A stretch of 64,000 bases of DNA, from the NCBI GenBank assembly GCA_965261105.1, contig CBDHCM010000006.1, positions 3,348,001 through 3,412,000 of the forward strand. The letters are read 5' to 3'. This document shows positions 35,286-44,045 of this stretch, in pieces. Within the stretch, counting starts at the first letter, position 1; each line of letters starts with the position of its first letter. Position numbers and translations under genes: made by a program. The notes under the pieces were generated by a model, which was not told where the DNA came from, did no database searches, and saw only the letters and a program-made list of their open reading frames with translations. This DNA is from Aldehydirespirator sp965261105 (GTDB lineage Bacteria > Actinomycetota > Acidimicrobiia > Acidimicrobiales > Aldehydirespiratoraceae).

Positions 35286-35369
35286 TGGCCGAGGCCCGCT
35301 ACATCCGGACCGCGCGCTGATGGCCGCGGCCCGCGATATCCGGACCGCGCTCTGATGGCCGCGGTCATC
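35281..35369 (+). repeat. 35-bp imperfect tandem repeats at the ligA-ligB junction creating two minicistrons
   Basis: The motif CTGATGGCCG occurs three times at a 35-bp period. Each TGATG joins a stop and a start: ligA ends at 35285; an 11-residue ORF (MAEARYIRTAR) runs 35285-35320; a second (MAAARDIRTAL) runs 35320-35355; ligB starts at 35355. Units one and two differ at a few bases. Both look like duplicates of the ligB start region that stayed in a stop-start chain, so coupling from ligA to ligB is kept through two very short reading frames. Confidence 0.9.
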
Positions 35370-36194
35370 GCGGGGATCGGCACGTCGCATGTGCCCGCGG
35401 TAGGCGCGGCCATCGACGGCGGCAAGCAGGCTGAGCCCTACTGGGCGCCCTACTTCGCCAAGATCGAGCCGGCCCGGAGTTGGATGGCCGAGGCCCGTCC
35501 CGATGTGTGCGTGGTGGTCTACAACGACCACGCCTCCGCCTTCTCGCTGGATCTGGTGCCCACGTTCGCTCTGGGCGTGGCCCCGAGGTTCCCGCCCGCC
35601 GACGAGGGCTACGGGCCCCGCCCGGTGCCCGACGTGCCAGGGCATCCCGAGCTGGCCTGGCACCTGGCCGAGTCACTCATCCTCAACGAGTTCGACATTG
35701 CCATCGCCAACGAGATGCCCGTCGACCACGGCTGCACTGTCCCGCTGTCGGTGCTCTACGGGCAGCCCGAGACGTGGCCTTGCCGGGTGGTGCCGCTGTG
35801 CGTCAACGTGATCCAGTACCCACCGCCCACCGGCCACCGCTGCTGGCAGCTCGGCAAGGCCCTGCGCCGCGCTGTCGAGGCCTACCCCGGCGACGAGCGG
35901 GTGGCCGTGCTCGGTACGGGGGGCATGTCGCACCAGCTCCAGGGAGAGCGGGCCGGGCTGGTGAACCTCGACTTCGACAGGGAATTCATCGACTGCCTCG
36001 TCGACGACCCGGCCCGGCAGGCCGCGATGGACCACACCACGTACATCCGGGAGGCAGGCGCAGAGGGTGTGGAGCTGGTGATGTGGCTGGTGATGAGGGG
36101 AGCGCTCGACGACGAGGTGCGCGAGAGGTACCGGATGCACCACGTCCCCACGTCCAACACCAGCAACGGCCTGCTCATCCTCGAGAACGCCTGA
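35355..36194 (+). CDS. ligB: Protocatechuate 4,5-dioxygenase beta (catalytic) subunit
   Basis: 279 aa extradiol dioxygenase of the LigB family. Likely Fe(II) ligands are H12 (GIGTSHVP), H59 (VVYNDHAS) and E240 (GVELVMW), and the acid-base His is H193 (GTGGMSHQLQGE); spacing agrees with LigB of Sphingobium (H12, H61, E242, H195). The enzyme opens protocatechuate to 4-carboxy-2-hydroxymuconate-6-semialdehyde with O2. Its start codon overlaps the last base of the preceding minicistron stop. Although known best from proteobacteria, all partner genes are present around it. Confidence 0.96.
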   Translation: MAAVIAGIGTSHVPAVGAAIDGGKQAEPYWAPYFAKIEPARSWMAEARPDVCVVVYNDHASAFSLDLVPTFALGVAPRFPPADEGYGPRPVPDVPGHPELAWHLAESLILNEFDIAIANEMPVDHGCTVPLSVLYGQPETWPCRVVPLCVNVIQYPPPTGHRCWQLGKALRRAVEAYPGDERVAVLGTGGMSHQLQGERAGLVNLDFDREFIDCLVDDPARQAAMDHTTYIREAGAEGVELVMWLVMRGALDDEVRERYRMHHVPTSNTSNGLLILENA

Positions 36195-36378
36195 GAATCG
36201 CTGCTACTGCCGATGGCAGTTCGGCGTGGCGACGGCTGCATACTCGCCATCGAGCCGTCGAGCGTCTACGACATCGGAGACCCCGCCGGGGTGCGGGCTG
36301 GACGGCGAGTGGACGCGCAGGCGCACATGATGGGAGAGTTCGGCCTCACATCTGGCTATCAGAGACAGGAGAGATGTG

Positions 36379-37602
36379 ATGGGTGAACTCAGTTCGGCTG
36401 CGGATGCGGTATTGGACGGCGTTGTGTCGGGATCGCCGCGCGTGCCCGGCGTTGCCGCGGTTGCCACCGACCGCAACGGCGTCATCTACAAGGGCGCCCG
36501 CGGCGAGCGCGTTCTCGGGGGCGACTCCTTCACCACCGACACGGTGTGTGCGATCTTCTCGACCACCAAGGCAATCGGCGGCACCGCCTGCCTGCAGCTG
36601 GTCGAGCAGGGCGATCTAGACCTAGACGCCCCGGCGAAGGAGTACGTACCGAGAATCGGTGGGCTCGGTGTGATCGAGGGGTTCGACGACGATGGAGCAC
36701 CAAGACTGCGCCCGCCCAAGAGCGACATCACGACGCGCCAGCTTCTCACCCACACTGCGGGGCTCTCATACGACTTCTTCAACGAGACTTACACGAGGTT
36801 GGCCAACGAGCAGGGTCAGCCGTGGGTGGTGGATGCCTCCTACGCCTCCATCGAGACGCCCCTGCTCTTCGACCCGGGCGAGCGGTGGGATTACGGATCC
36901 AACATCGACTGGGCCGGCCAGGTGGTGGAGGGCATCACCGGCAAGCGGCTGGGCGAGGTGCTCGAGGAGCGGGTGCTGGGCCCGCTGGGCATGGACTCGA
37001 CTGCTTTCTCGATGACTCCGTCGATGCGTGAGCGCCTCGCGACGATCCACGCACGCGAGGACGCCGACGGGTCGCTGATTCCGCTGCCCGGGGTGGAGCT
37101 GCCGCCCGACCCGGAGGTTCACATGGCCGGCCACGGCCTCTACGGCACGGCGGAGGACTACGCGAAGTTCATCCGCATGTGGCTCAACGACGGAGCCGGC
37201 CCCGACGGCGAGCAGATCCTCAGGCCCGAGACCGTCGAGATGGCGTGCCGAAACCACCTTCCCGAGGGCATGTTCATCAAGATGCTGCCCGGCGTCGGCG
37301 CCACCGAGGTGGCCAAGACCGTTCTTCCCGTGTCGAACCCGCGCCTGTCCAACGACGCCGAGTTCTTCCCGGGAATGCCCAAGACTTGGGCGCTCTCCTT
37401 CATGATAAACGAAGAGGACGCCCCCACCGGTCGGCCGGCAGGCGCGCTGGCATGGGCGGGGCTGGCCAACCTGTACTACTGGATCGACCGAGCCAACGGA
37501 GTGGGCGGCTTCTGGGCCACCCAGATCTTCCCCTTCGCCGACCCCACCTCGGTGGTCGGGTTCCTCGACTTCGAGAAGGCGGTCTACGACAACGCCGCCT
37601 AA
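36379..37602 (+). CDS. Serine hydrolase of the beta-lactamase/EstB family
   Basis: 407 aa from ATG 36379; AGGAG lies 8 nt before it (a GTG at 36376 is an alternative). The S-x-x-K motif FSTTKAIGG (S61, K64) and a Tyr motif WDYGSNIDWAG fit the class C beta-lactamase fold, with LLTHTAGLSYDF between them. Such proteins are esterases or peptidases more often than beta-lactamases. No signal peptide is seen, so a cytoplasmic esterase is most likely. It follows the lig genes on the same strand after 184 bp but has no known role in that pathway. Confidence 0.88.
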   Translation: MGELSSAADAVLDGVVSGSPRVPGVAAVATDRNGVIYKGARGERVLGGDSFTTDTVCAIFSTTKAIGGTACLQLVEQGDLDLDAPAKEYVPRIGGLGVIEGFDDDGAPRLRPPKSDITTRQLLTHTAGLSYDFFNETYTRLANEQGQPWVVDASYASIETPLLFDPGERWDYGSNIDWAGQVVEGITGKRLGEVLEERVLGPLGMDSTAFSMTPSMRERLATIHAREDADGSLIPLPGVELPPDPEVHMAGHGLYGTAEDYAKFIRMWLNDGAGPDGEQILRPETVEMACRNHLPEGMFIKMLPGVGATEVAKTVLPVSNPRLSNDAEFFPGMPKTWALSFMINEEDAPTGRPAGALAWAGLANLYYWIDRANGVGGFWATQIFPFADPTSVVGFLDFEKAVYDNAA

Positions 37603-37613
37603 GGGCTGTGGTG

Positions 37614-37967
37614 CTATGCGAAGCCGGTGGCCTGGACCAACCGCTGGTGCACCGGATCCACGGCAAGCCGAAGCCCCTCCAGTGTGTAGGCCCCCAGAAG
37701 TGGGCAGGCGTCGTCCTCTCCGAAGACCACCAGGGTCGGCACGGTGCGCTGGTCGACGGTGGCCACCGCTTGACCCATGTCGTACTCGACGGGGCGTCCG
37801 TCGGCCAGTGAGAGGCGGATCGAGTCGATCGGCTCCACTCCCAACCTTCTCAGAAGCTTGGCGGGCACGATCGTGTAGCTGGCCCCGGTGTCCACCATCG
37901 CATCGACCTCCAACGACCGTTCACCGTCGATGCTGTCGAGCCTCACAGTCGTGTTGAAGGTTCCCAC
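37614..37967 (-). CDS. Retropepsin-like aspartic protease family protein
   Basis: 117 aa from GTG 37967 after GGAAGGGGTGCAGT. The catalytic motif VDAMVDTGASYTIVPAKLL contains D-T-G-A as in single-domain retropepsins, which act as dimers, and LLGAYTLEGLRLAVDPVHQRL matches the second conserved segment (G-x-x-x-L-E-x-L-x-L-x-V-D) of bacterial clan AA proteins. Substrates of this bacterial group are not known. It converges on the serine hydrolase gene with 11 bp between them and has its own good promoter. Confidence 0.85.
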   Translation of the reverse strand: MGTFNTTVRLDSIDGERSLEVDAMVDTGASYTIVPAKLLRRLGVEPIDSIRLSLADGRPVEYDMGQAVATVDQRTVPTLVVFGEDDACPLLGAYTLEGLRLAVDPVHQRLVQATGFA

Positions 37968-37993
37968 ACTGCACCCCTTCCGACGCTTCCTGC

Positions 37994-38021
37994 AATATAA
38001 CTATATTCAAATGGTTTTCAA
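37994..38021 (-). promoter_or_regulatory. Sigma70-type promoter for the retropepsin-like gene
   Basis: In the minus direction TTGAAA (38021-38016) and TATATT (37999-37994) are 16 bp apart, in an AT-rich patch that stands out from the GC-rich surroundings. The start codon is about 27 nt downstream. Confidence 0.5.
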
Positions 38022-38087
38022 ATCCACTCGCCTCAACCTTCAACATCAGAGGCCCCGGCGGGAATGCCGCTCGTGGCCGCGACCCCG

Positions 38088-38558
38088 TCAGGAGCGAGCT
38101 GCGATGTCGGCCAGGACCTGGGCCGCGTGCCCGGCGAGGTCTTGGCCGGCGAGGTCGTAGGCCGCCGCGATCCGGCCCTCGGGATCGATCAGGTAGCTGA
38201 TGCGACGGGGCACACCCCAGTCGTAGTAGTCCTCGCCCGGCTCGCGCTCGGCGTGGTAACGGTGGCCGACGGCCTTGTCGGTGTCGCTGACCAGCGGGTA
38301 CGGGAATCCCTCGGTGTCGGCGAAGGCCCGCTGCTCCTCCACTGTGTCGAACGACGCTCCGACAATGACGGCGCCGGCCGCCTCGAACTCCGGGGCTCGG
38401 TCACGGAACCCCCTCCCCTCCTGGGTTCAACCGGCGGTCGAGGCCTTGGGGTACCACCACAGCACCACCCAACTGCCCCGGAGGTCGGCGAGCTTCACGG
38501 TGTTGCCCCACTGGTCGGGTGCTTCGAAGTCGGGGGCCTGCGAGTTCACATCGAGCAT
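38088..38558 (-). CDS. Probable selenocysteine-containing peroxiredoxin (Bcp/AhpC-TSA type), UGA at codon 44
   Basis: Reading through one in-frame TGA (38429-38427) gives 156 residues of a Bcp-type peroxiredoxin: SQAPDFEAPDQWGNTVKLAD, VVLWWYPKASTAG, then the TGA as residue 44, then TQEGRGFRDRAPEFEAAGAV, VIVGASFDTVEEQRAFAD and ISYLIDPEGRI. In the family this site is TxxC (PGC-T-x-E-x-x-x-FRD), the peroxidatic Cys. Here TGA occupies exactly that position, both halves are intact in the same frame, and no Cys occurs anywhere. A SECIS-like hairpin follows at 38412-38392. I infer a selenoprotein that reduces peroxides. Start ATG 38558 lies 7 nt after a TAGCTT box. A nonsense mutation is the alternative. 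Confidence 0.82.
38392..38412 (-). promoter_or_regulatory. SECIS-like hairpin downstream of the UGA codon
   Basis: In the mRNA, GGGGUUC pairs with GAGCCCC (7 bp, one G-U) around the loop CGUGACC. The stem begins 15 nt after the UGA and the loop is 22-28 nt after it. Bacterial SECIS elements sit immediately after the UGA within the reading frame, with the loop roughly 16-37 nt away and a G among the first loop bases, as here. Confidence 0.55.
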
Positions 38559-38565
38559 GGCCAGG

Positions 38566-38571
38566 AAGCTA
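38566..38571 (-). promoter_or_regulatory. -10 box (TAGCTT) for the peroxiredoxin gene
   Basis: TAGCTT on the minus strand fits TANNNT and ends 7 nt before the ATG at 38558, which suggests a leaderless mRNA and shows that the first half of the UGA-containing gene has its own expression signal. Confidence 0.4.
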
Positions 38572-38812
38572 CCGGAGCCGCCGACGCGGCGGCGATTCGG
38601 CGCCGGTTGCCTTGTTACCAGCCCAGGGCCGAGCCGGCTCGGCGCAGCCAACAAGCACCCCCAGCGCCACCAACCCGCACCAGCCCCCCACTCCAGTTTC
38701 GCACGCCCCAAAACGCGCCGGCCCGCACACACGCACCAGCCCAGCGACCAACCGGCCCCAACCGTCGATCCCACAAACCCGTCGGTGGATTCAGGCTTAG
38801 GGTGAACTGCCG

Positions 38813-40282
38813 ATGGCGTTCGTGGCTGGCCTCCGCTCAGATCTCGGCCCGGCCGGAATACTCACCGGACCCGATGCCGCGCCGTACCTGACCGGTCAAA
38901 AGGGCCGGTTCACCGGGGAGGCTCTGGCCGTGGTGCGTCCGGCTTCGGTGGACGAGACCGCCCGGGTGGTGCGGGCCTGCGCGTCGGCCGGGGTGGCCAT
39001 CGTGCCCCAGGGAGGGAACACGGGAATGTCCGGCGGCTCGGTCCCTGCCGCGGCGGGCCGCTCCGATGCCTCGGCCCTTCCGGACGCCGGTGCCGATGGC
39101 GACAGCGGGGGCACTCAGAAGCAATCGATCGTGCTGTCGATGAGCCGCATGAGCCGGATCGTCTCGGTGGACCCCGACCGATGGACGATCACCGCCGAGG
39201 CCGGCGCCACCATCGAGGCGGTGCAGCAGGCCGCCGCGGCGGCGAATCGCCTGTTCGCGCCCGACTGGGGGGCGCGGGGCACCGCCACCGTCGGTGGGGC
39301 CGTCTCCACCGACGCGGGCGGCAACAACGTGCTGCGCTACGGCAACATGCGCGACAACGTGCTGGGCCTGGAGGCGGTGCTGGCCGACGGGCGGGTCTGG
39401 GACGGGCTGCGAGCCCTGCGCAAGGACTCCTCGGGCTACGACCTGAAGCAGCTCTTCGTCGGCGCCGAGGGCACGCTGGGGGTGGTCACCCGGGCGGTGC
39501 TGCGGCTGCATCCGGCCACCCCTCACACCCAGAGCGCCCTGGCCGCCATTTCCGAACTCGACCGGCTCATGCCCTTGCTGGAACTGGCCACGGCCCGCTG
39601 CGGCAGCGATGTGACCGCGTTCGAGCTCGTCCCCGTGATGGGTCTGGAGCGGGTGTGCGAGAAGTTCGACCTGGCCCGACCCCTGGCGACCAGCGAGGAG
39701 TTCTGCGTGCTAGTACGGCTGGCCTCAGCCGAGCCGGTCTCCGAGCGGCTGGGAGCGTTCCTGGCCGAGGCGTCGGAGCGAAGGTGGATAACCGACGCAG
39801 CGGTGGCTGTCACCGACGAGCAGGAGACTCGGCTCTGGGCCATCCGCGACGAGCTGTCACCCATGTTCCTGTGGTCGCAGCACGAGCACGGCGTCAAGCT
39901 CGACACCGCCGTGCCGATAGACCGGTTCGGCGCCTACCACGACGAAGTCCGGCGGCTCGCGGCCGACCTGGCCCCGGACGCGCTGTCCTACGGCTTCGGC
40001 CACGTCGGCGACGGCAACCTCCACATGTACGTGCTGCCGACCAGCGACGATCAGGTGGCGCCGTTCCTGGCCGTGCGCGATGAGCTGCGGGAGCGAATCG
40101 ACGAGGCGACCTTCGCCTTCGGCGGCACCATCAGCGCCGAGCACGGCATCGGCCAGCTCCTGCGGAACCGCATCAGGCCCCAGAAGGCAGCCGTCGAATG
40201 GGAGCTCATGCGAGCAGTCAAGAAGGCTCTGGACCCCCAAGGAATCATGAACCCCCACAAGACCCTTCCGCTGGCGCCCTGA
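38813..40282 (+). CDS. FAD-linked oxidase, D-lactate/D-2-hydroxyglutarate dehydrogenase-like
   Basis: 489 aa of the vanillyl-alcohol-oxidase flavoprotein family. The FAD-binding part has GVAIVPQGGNTGMSGGSVPA, ITAEAGATIEAVQQAA, GTATVGGAVSTDAGGNNVLR and YDLKQLFVGAEGTLGVVTRA; the C-terminal substrate domain has SYGFGHVGDGNLHMYVLPTS (metal and substrate His) and GTISAEHGIGQLLRNRI. Members oxidise D-2-hydroxy acids, passing electrons to quinone, ETF or cytochrome. The segment SDASALPDAGADGDSGGTQ (about residues 84-102) is an extra hydrophilic insertion. Substrate is not assignable. Confidence 0.9.
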   Translation: MAFVAGLRSDLGPAGILTGPDAAPYLTGQKGRFTGEALAVVRPASVDETARVVRACASAGVAIVPQGGNTGMSGGSVPAAAGRSDASALPDAGADGDSGGTQKQSIVLSMSRMSRIVSVDPDRWTITAEAGATIEAVQQAAAAANRLFAPDWGARGTATVGGAVSTDAGGNNVLRYGNMRDNVLGLEAVLADGRVWDGLRALRKDSSGYDLKQLFVGAEGTLGVVTRAVLRLHPATPHTQSALAAISELDRLMPLLELATARCGSDVTAFELVPVMGLERVCEKFDLARPLATSEEFCVLVRLASAEPVSERLGAFLAEASERRWITDAAVAVTDEQETRLWAIRDELSPMFLWSQHEHGVKLDTAVPIDRFGAYHDEVRRLAADLAPDALSYGFGHVGDGNLHMYVLPTSDDQVAPFLAVRDELRERIDEATFAFGGTISAEHGIGQLLRNRIRPQKAAVEWELMRAVKKALDPQGIMNPHKTLPLAP

Positions 40283-40361
40283 CCACCACCCACGACCAGT
40301 GGTAACGCCCTTGGCTGGACTCAGCCGGTTCCGGGGGCCAGAAGTGGAGCGCGCCGCCCCG

Positions 40362-40367
40362 TATGAT
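40362..40367 (+). promoter_or_regulatory. -10 box (TATGAT) for the Hma helicase
   Basis: TATGAT matches TATAAT at 5 of 6 positions and ends 6 nt before GTG 40374, so the defence locus is probably transcribed as a leaderless mRNA. No clear -35 is seen. Confidence 0.5.
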
Positions 40368-40373
40368 CGCCGG

Positions 40374-43300
40374 GTGCCGAGCGCTGCACCGACCACGCTG
40401 GAGGACCTGAGGGCCGACGCCCAGGTGACGGGCGTCCACCCCGACGGCCCGGTGACCGTTGTGCGAGCCTCGTGGCACGGCACCCAGGCGGTCACCCTCA
40501 CCTACCGCACTCAGGGCGGCGCGGTGCAGGAGCGGATGCTGTTCCGCGGTGACGAACCCGCACTGACCGTCTCGGCCCCAGCTCAGAGTCGCTGGAGCTT
40601 CCGGGGCGACGCTCGACTCTTCCGATTGGCGGCCGAGGCCCGCCGCATCCGCCTAGCGCATCTGTTCGACACGTATCTGGCTCTCGAATCCAGTCAGGTG
40701 AGGCCCCTCCCGCACCAGATCGAAGCCGTGTACGGTCACATGCTGCCGCGCCAGCCGCTGCGCTTCTTGCTCGCTGACGACCCGGGCGCCGGCAAGACCA
40801 TCATGGCCGGGCTCTACATCAAGGAGTTGATGATCAGAGGCGCCCTGGAGCGCTGCATGGTTATCGCGCCGGGCAACCTCACCGTCCAGTGGCAGGAGGA
40901 GCTGCACCAGAAGTTCGGGCTGGACTTCAAGATCGTCACCAAAGAAGACCTGGACGGCATCGACACCCTCAACGTCTTCGAGCGAGAGCCCCGGCTCATA
41001 GCCCGCGTCGACCAGCTCGCCCGCCGCCAAGAGCAGCTGGAACCTGCCCTTAGGCGGGCCGAGTGGGATTTGGTGGTGGTCGATGAGGCGCATCGCATGG
41101 CGGCCCATTTCTGGGGCGCCGAGATCAAGAAGACAATGCGCTACCAACTCGGCGAGATCGTCGGCGCCGCCGCGCAGCACTTGCTGCTGATGACGGCCAC
41201 GCCCCACAACGGCAAGGAAGAGGACTTCCAACTGTTCCTCGCGCTGCTCGACAGCGACCAGTTCGCCGGGCGTTTCCGCGACGGCGTTCACGCATCCGAC
41301 CCGTCGTCGTTGATGCGCCGCATGGTGAAGGAGCGATTGAAGACCTTCGAAGGGCGGCCGCTATTTCCCGAGCGGCGCTCGACGACTGTCAAGTATCCAC
41401 TGTCGCCTACGGAGATGGGCCTCTACAACGAGGTCACCGCGTACGTGCAGGATCAGATGAACGCTGCGGACCGGCTGCGCGAGGGCGGCGACGGCCGCCG
41501 AGGCAACACCGTCGGCTTCGCTCTGACGATTCTGCAGCGCCGGCTGGCGTCGTCGCCCGAGGCGATCTTCCAGTCGCTTCGCCGACGCCGCCAGCGACTC
41601 GAGCACCGGGTGGTGGACGAGCGCCAGACCGCCCGAGCCGCCCGCCTGGGCCTCACGATCCAGCAAGAACGGCTGTCGTGGCTGCTGCAGACCGACCCAG
41701 CCGACAGTGCGGCTGCGGGAGACGGGGCGGGCGTGTCAGGGCCTGGCCGGCCCGACGCAGACGTGTTCGCAGGCCTCGACCTTGACGCCTACGAGGAACT
41801 CGACGAGCACGAGCAGGAAGAGGTTGACAGCGAGGTGGTGGACGCGGCCACCGCCGCCGAGACGATCACCGAATTGGAAGCGGAGATCGCCACCCTTAAG
41901 CGGCTGGAGCAGATGGCCTACAGCCTGCGTCGCGCGGGGACCGACGCCAAGTGGCGGCAGCTCTCCGAGACCCTTTCGGAGGCGGCCGAGATGTACACGC
42001 CTGCCGGCGACCGCCGCAAGCTGATCGTCTTCACCGAACACCGGGACACGCTCAACTATCTGGTCGACCGCCTGCGCGCGTTTCTCGGCAGCCAGGAGGT
42101 AGTGGTCCACATCTCGGGGAGCGCCCACCGCGACGAGCGCCGGGCCGTGCAGCACCGATTCACCCAGGATCCGGGCATGCTGGTGCTGGTGGCCACCGAC
42201 GCGGCCGGGGAGGGAATCAACCTCCAGCAGGCGCATCTGGTGGTGAACTACGACCTGCCGTGGAACCCGAACCGCATCGAGCAGCGCTTCGGCCGCGTGC
42301 ATCGCATCGGCCAGACCGAGGTCTGCCACATGTGGAACCTCGTGGCTGACGAGACCCGCGAGGCACAGGTGTATGTGCGGCTGCTGGAGAAAATCGAGCA
42401 GATGCGCGAGACCTTCGACGGTCAGGTCTACGACGTGCTCGGCGAGGTCTTGTCGGGCCGGGAGTTGCGACAGTTGCTGCTCGATGCGATCCGCTACGGC
42501 GACCAACCAGCGGTGCGCAGCCGTCTCGATCAGATCATTGAGACGGATGTGCCCGAGAGAGTGGCCGCAGCCATCAAGGATCCGGTGCTCGCTGCAGACA
42601 TCATCGGTTACTCAGAAGTCGACCGCATCAGGCGCGACATGGACGAGGCCGCTCTGCACCGCATACAGCCCTACCACGTGCGTGCCTTCTTCAACGCGGC
42701 CTTCGCCGAGCTGGACGGGCGGCTGAGGGAGCGCGAGCCGGGCCGGTACCAGATCGACCGGGTTCCGTTGGCCGTGCGCAACCGCGGTCGGGAGACCGGC
42801 TCGGGACCCCCGCTGCTGGAGCGGTACGCCCGCATCACTTTCCATAAGGACCGGGCCGAAATGAAGGGAGCGCCGGACGCCGATCTTGTGGCGCCCGGCC
42901 ACCCTCTTCTCGACGCGGTCGTGGACCTCACTCTGGAGCACCACCGCCACCACATTTCGGAGGGTGTCGTGCTGGCCGACGACACCGACGAGGGCACGAC
43001 GCCGCGGGTGATGGTGATGTTGGAGCATGAGATTGCCGACGCCCGACCCACCAGGACCGAGCCTCACACGGTGGTGAGCCGGCGCTTCGAGTTCGTGGAG
43101 ATGTCCCAGCAGAACGAGGTGCACGCCGCGGCGCACGCCCGCTACCTGGACTACCGACCGCTCGACGAGTCCGAGCGAGCACTCGCCGAGCCGTTCTTGG
43201 CCGACGGGTGGCTAGCCCGGGACTTCGAACGGGAGGGCTTGGATCACGCCATCGAGGTGTCGGTGCCAACGCACCTGGCCGAGGTGCGAGCCCGCACACT

Positions 43301-44045
43301 GCGCCGGGTGCAGACCACCCGAAAGGTGGTGCATGAGCGGCTGACCAAGGAGATCAACCACTGGGACAACCGGGCCGCGCAGCTTCAGCTTGACGTGGAT
43401 GCGGGCCGAACGCCCCGGATGAACGTAGACACGGCTCAGCGACGGGCCGAAGAATACGCCCGCCGGCTCAAGCACCGCCTGGCGGAGTTGGACCGCGAGA
43501 TGAACCTCGCGGCGCTCCCCCCACGGGTCGTCGGCGGCGCGCTGGTGCTGCCCGCCGGACTGCTGCGCCGCCTCCGTGGCGAGCCCGCCCCAGTCGATGC
43601 CGCTGCTGATGTCGTGGCCCGGCGAGAGGTAGAACGCCGGGCGATCGCTGCTGTGCTGCAAGCCGAAGAAGCGGCAGGCTGGAAGGCGGAGGACATGAAC
43701 GAGTCGCACCCCAACAATCCGGGTTACGACGTGTGCTCCACCCGCCGCAGCAGCACCGTGTCGGAGTACCGCTACATCGAGGTCAAGGGCCGCGTCAGCG
43801 GAGCCGATGTGGTGACAGTGACCCAGAACGAGATCCGCACCAGCCTCAACGAACCCGATATCTGGCTCCTCGCGCTCGTAGAGGTGCGCCCCGACGGCAG
43901 CGAGGAGGTCCGCTACCTTCACCGCCCCTTCAAAACCGGCAGCGATAACTACCTGTTCGACGTAACCAGCGTCAACTTCGACTGGAAGGCACTGTGGGCC
44001 AGAGGCCAGACCCCTCAGCACTACCACGCAATGGCGACGTCGTGA
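40374..44045 (+). CDS. SNF2/DEAD-type helicase with C-terminal DUF3883 domain (Hma-like defence locus)
   Basis: 1223 aa from GTG 40374. Superfamily 2 motifs: Q-like PLPHQIEAVYGHML, Walker A LADDPGAGKTIMAGLYIKEL (near residue 137), Walker B VVVDEAHRM (near 236), motif III MTATPHNGKEEDF, and helicase C motifs LVATDAAGEGINLQQAHLVV and NPNRIEQRFGRVHRIGQTE. A coiled-coil region lies near residues 420-530. Residues about 1105-1195 (NNPGYDVCS, RYIEVKGRV) match DUF3883, a nuclease-like domain at the end of many defence helicases. Overlaps the methylase start by 4 bp. Part of a helicase-methylase-ATPase set as described for Hma systems. Confidence 0.88.
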   Translation: MPSAAPTTLEDLRADAQVTGVHPDGPVTVVRASWHGTQAVTLTYRTQGGAVQERMLFRGDEPALTVSAPAQSRWSFRGDARLFRLAAEARRIRLAHLFDTYLALESSQVRPLPHQIEAVYGHMLPRQPLRFLLADDPGAGKTIMAGLYIKELMIRGALERCMVIAPGNLTVQWQEELHQKFGLDFKIVTKEDLDGIDTLNVFEREPRLIARVDQLARRQEQLEPALRRAEWDLVVVDEAHRMAAHFWGAEIKKTMRYQLGEIVGAAAQHLLLMTATPHNGKEEDFQLFLALLDSDQFAGRFRDGVHASDPSSLMRRMVKERLKTFEGRPLFPERRSTTVKYPLSPTEMGLYNEVTAYVQDQMNAADRLREGGDGRRGNTVGFALTILQRRLASSPEAIFQSLRRRRQRLEHRVVDERQTARAARLGLTIQQERLSWLLQTDPADSAAAGDGAGVSGPGRPDADVFAGLDLDAYEELDEHEQEEVDSEVVDAATAAETITELEAEIATLKRLEQMAYSLRRAGTDAKWRQLSETLSEAAEMYTPAGDRRKLIVFTEHRDTLNYLVDRLRAFLGSQEVVVHISGSAHRDERRAVQHRFTQDPGMLVLVATDAAGEGINLQQAHLVVNYDLPWNPNRIEQRFGRVHRIGQTEVCHMWNLVADETREAQVYVRLLEKIEQMRETFDGQVYDVLGEVLSGRELRQLLLDAIRYGDQPAVRSRLDQIIETDVPERVAAAIKDPVLAADIIGYSEVDRIRRDMDEAALHRIQPYHVRAFFNAAFAELDGRLREREPGRYQIDRVPLAVRNRGRETGSGPPLLERYARITFHKDRAEMKGAPDADLVAPGHPLLDAVVDLTLEHHRHHISEGVVLADDTDEGTTPRVMVMLEHEIADARPTRTEPHTVVSRRFEFVEMSQQNEVHAAAHARYLDYRPLDESERALAEPFLADGWLARDFEREGLDHAIEVSVPTHLAEVRARTLRRVQTTRKVVHERLTKEINHWDNRAAQLQLDVDAGRTPRMNVDTAQRRAEEYARRLKHRLAELDREMNLAALPPRVVGGALVLPAGLLRRLRGEPAPVDAAADVVARREVERRAIAAVLQAEEAAGWKAEDMNESHPNNPGYDVCSTRRSSTVSEYRYIEVKGRVSGADVVTVTQNEIRTSLNEPDIWLLALVEVRPDGSEEVRYLHRPFKTGSDNYLFDVTSVNFDWKALWARGQTPQHYHAMATS

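Noticed and set aside
38088..38558. Frameshift or two separate genes at the peroxiredoxin
   Set aside because: Both halves are in the same frame with no indel; the only interruption is a TGA at the conserved Cys position, and the second half has no convincing start of its own (only an internal GTG without ribosome binding site).
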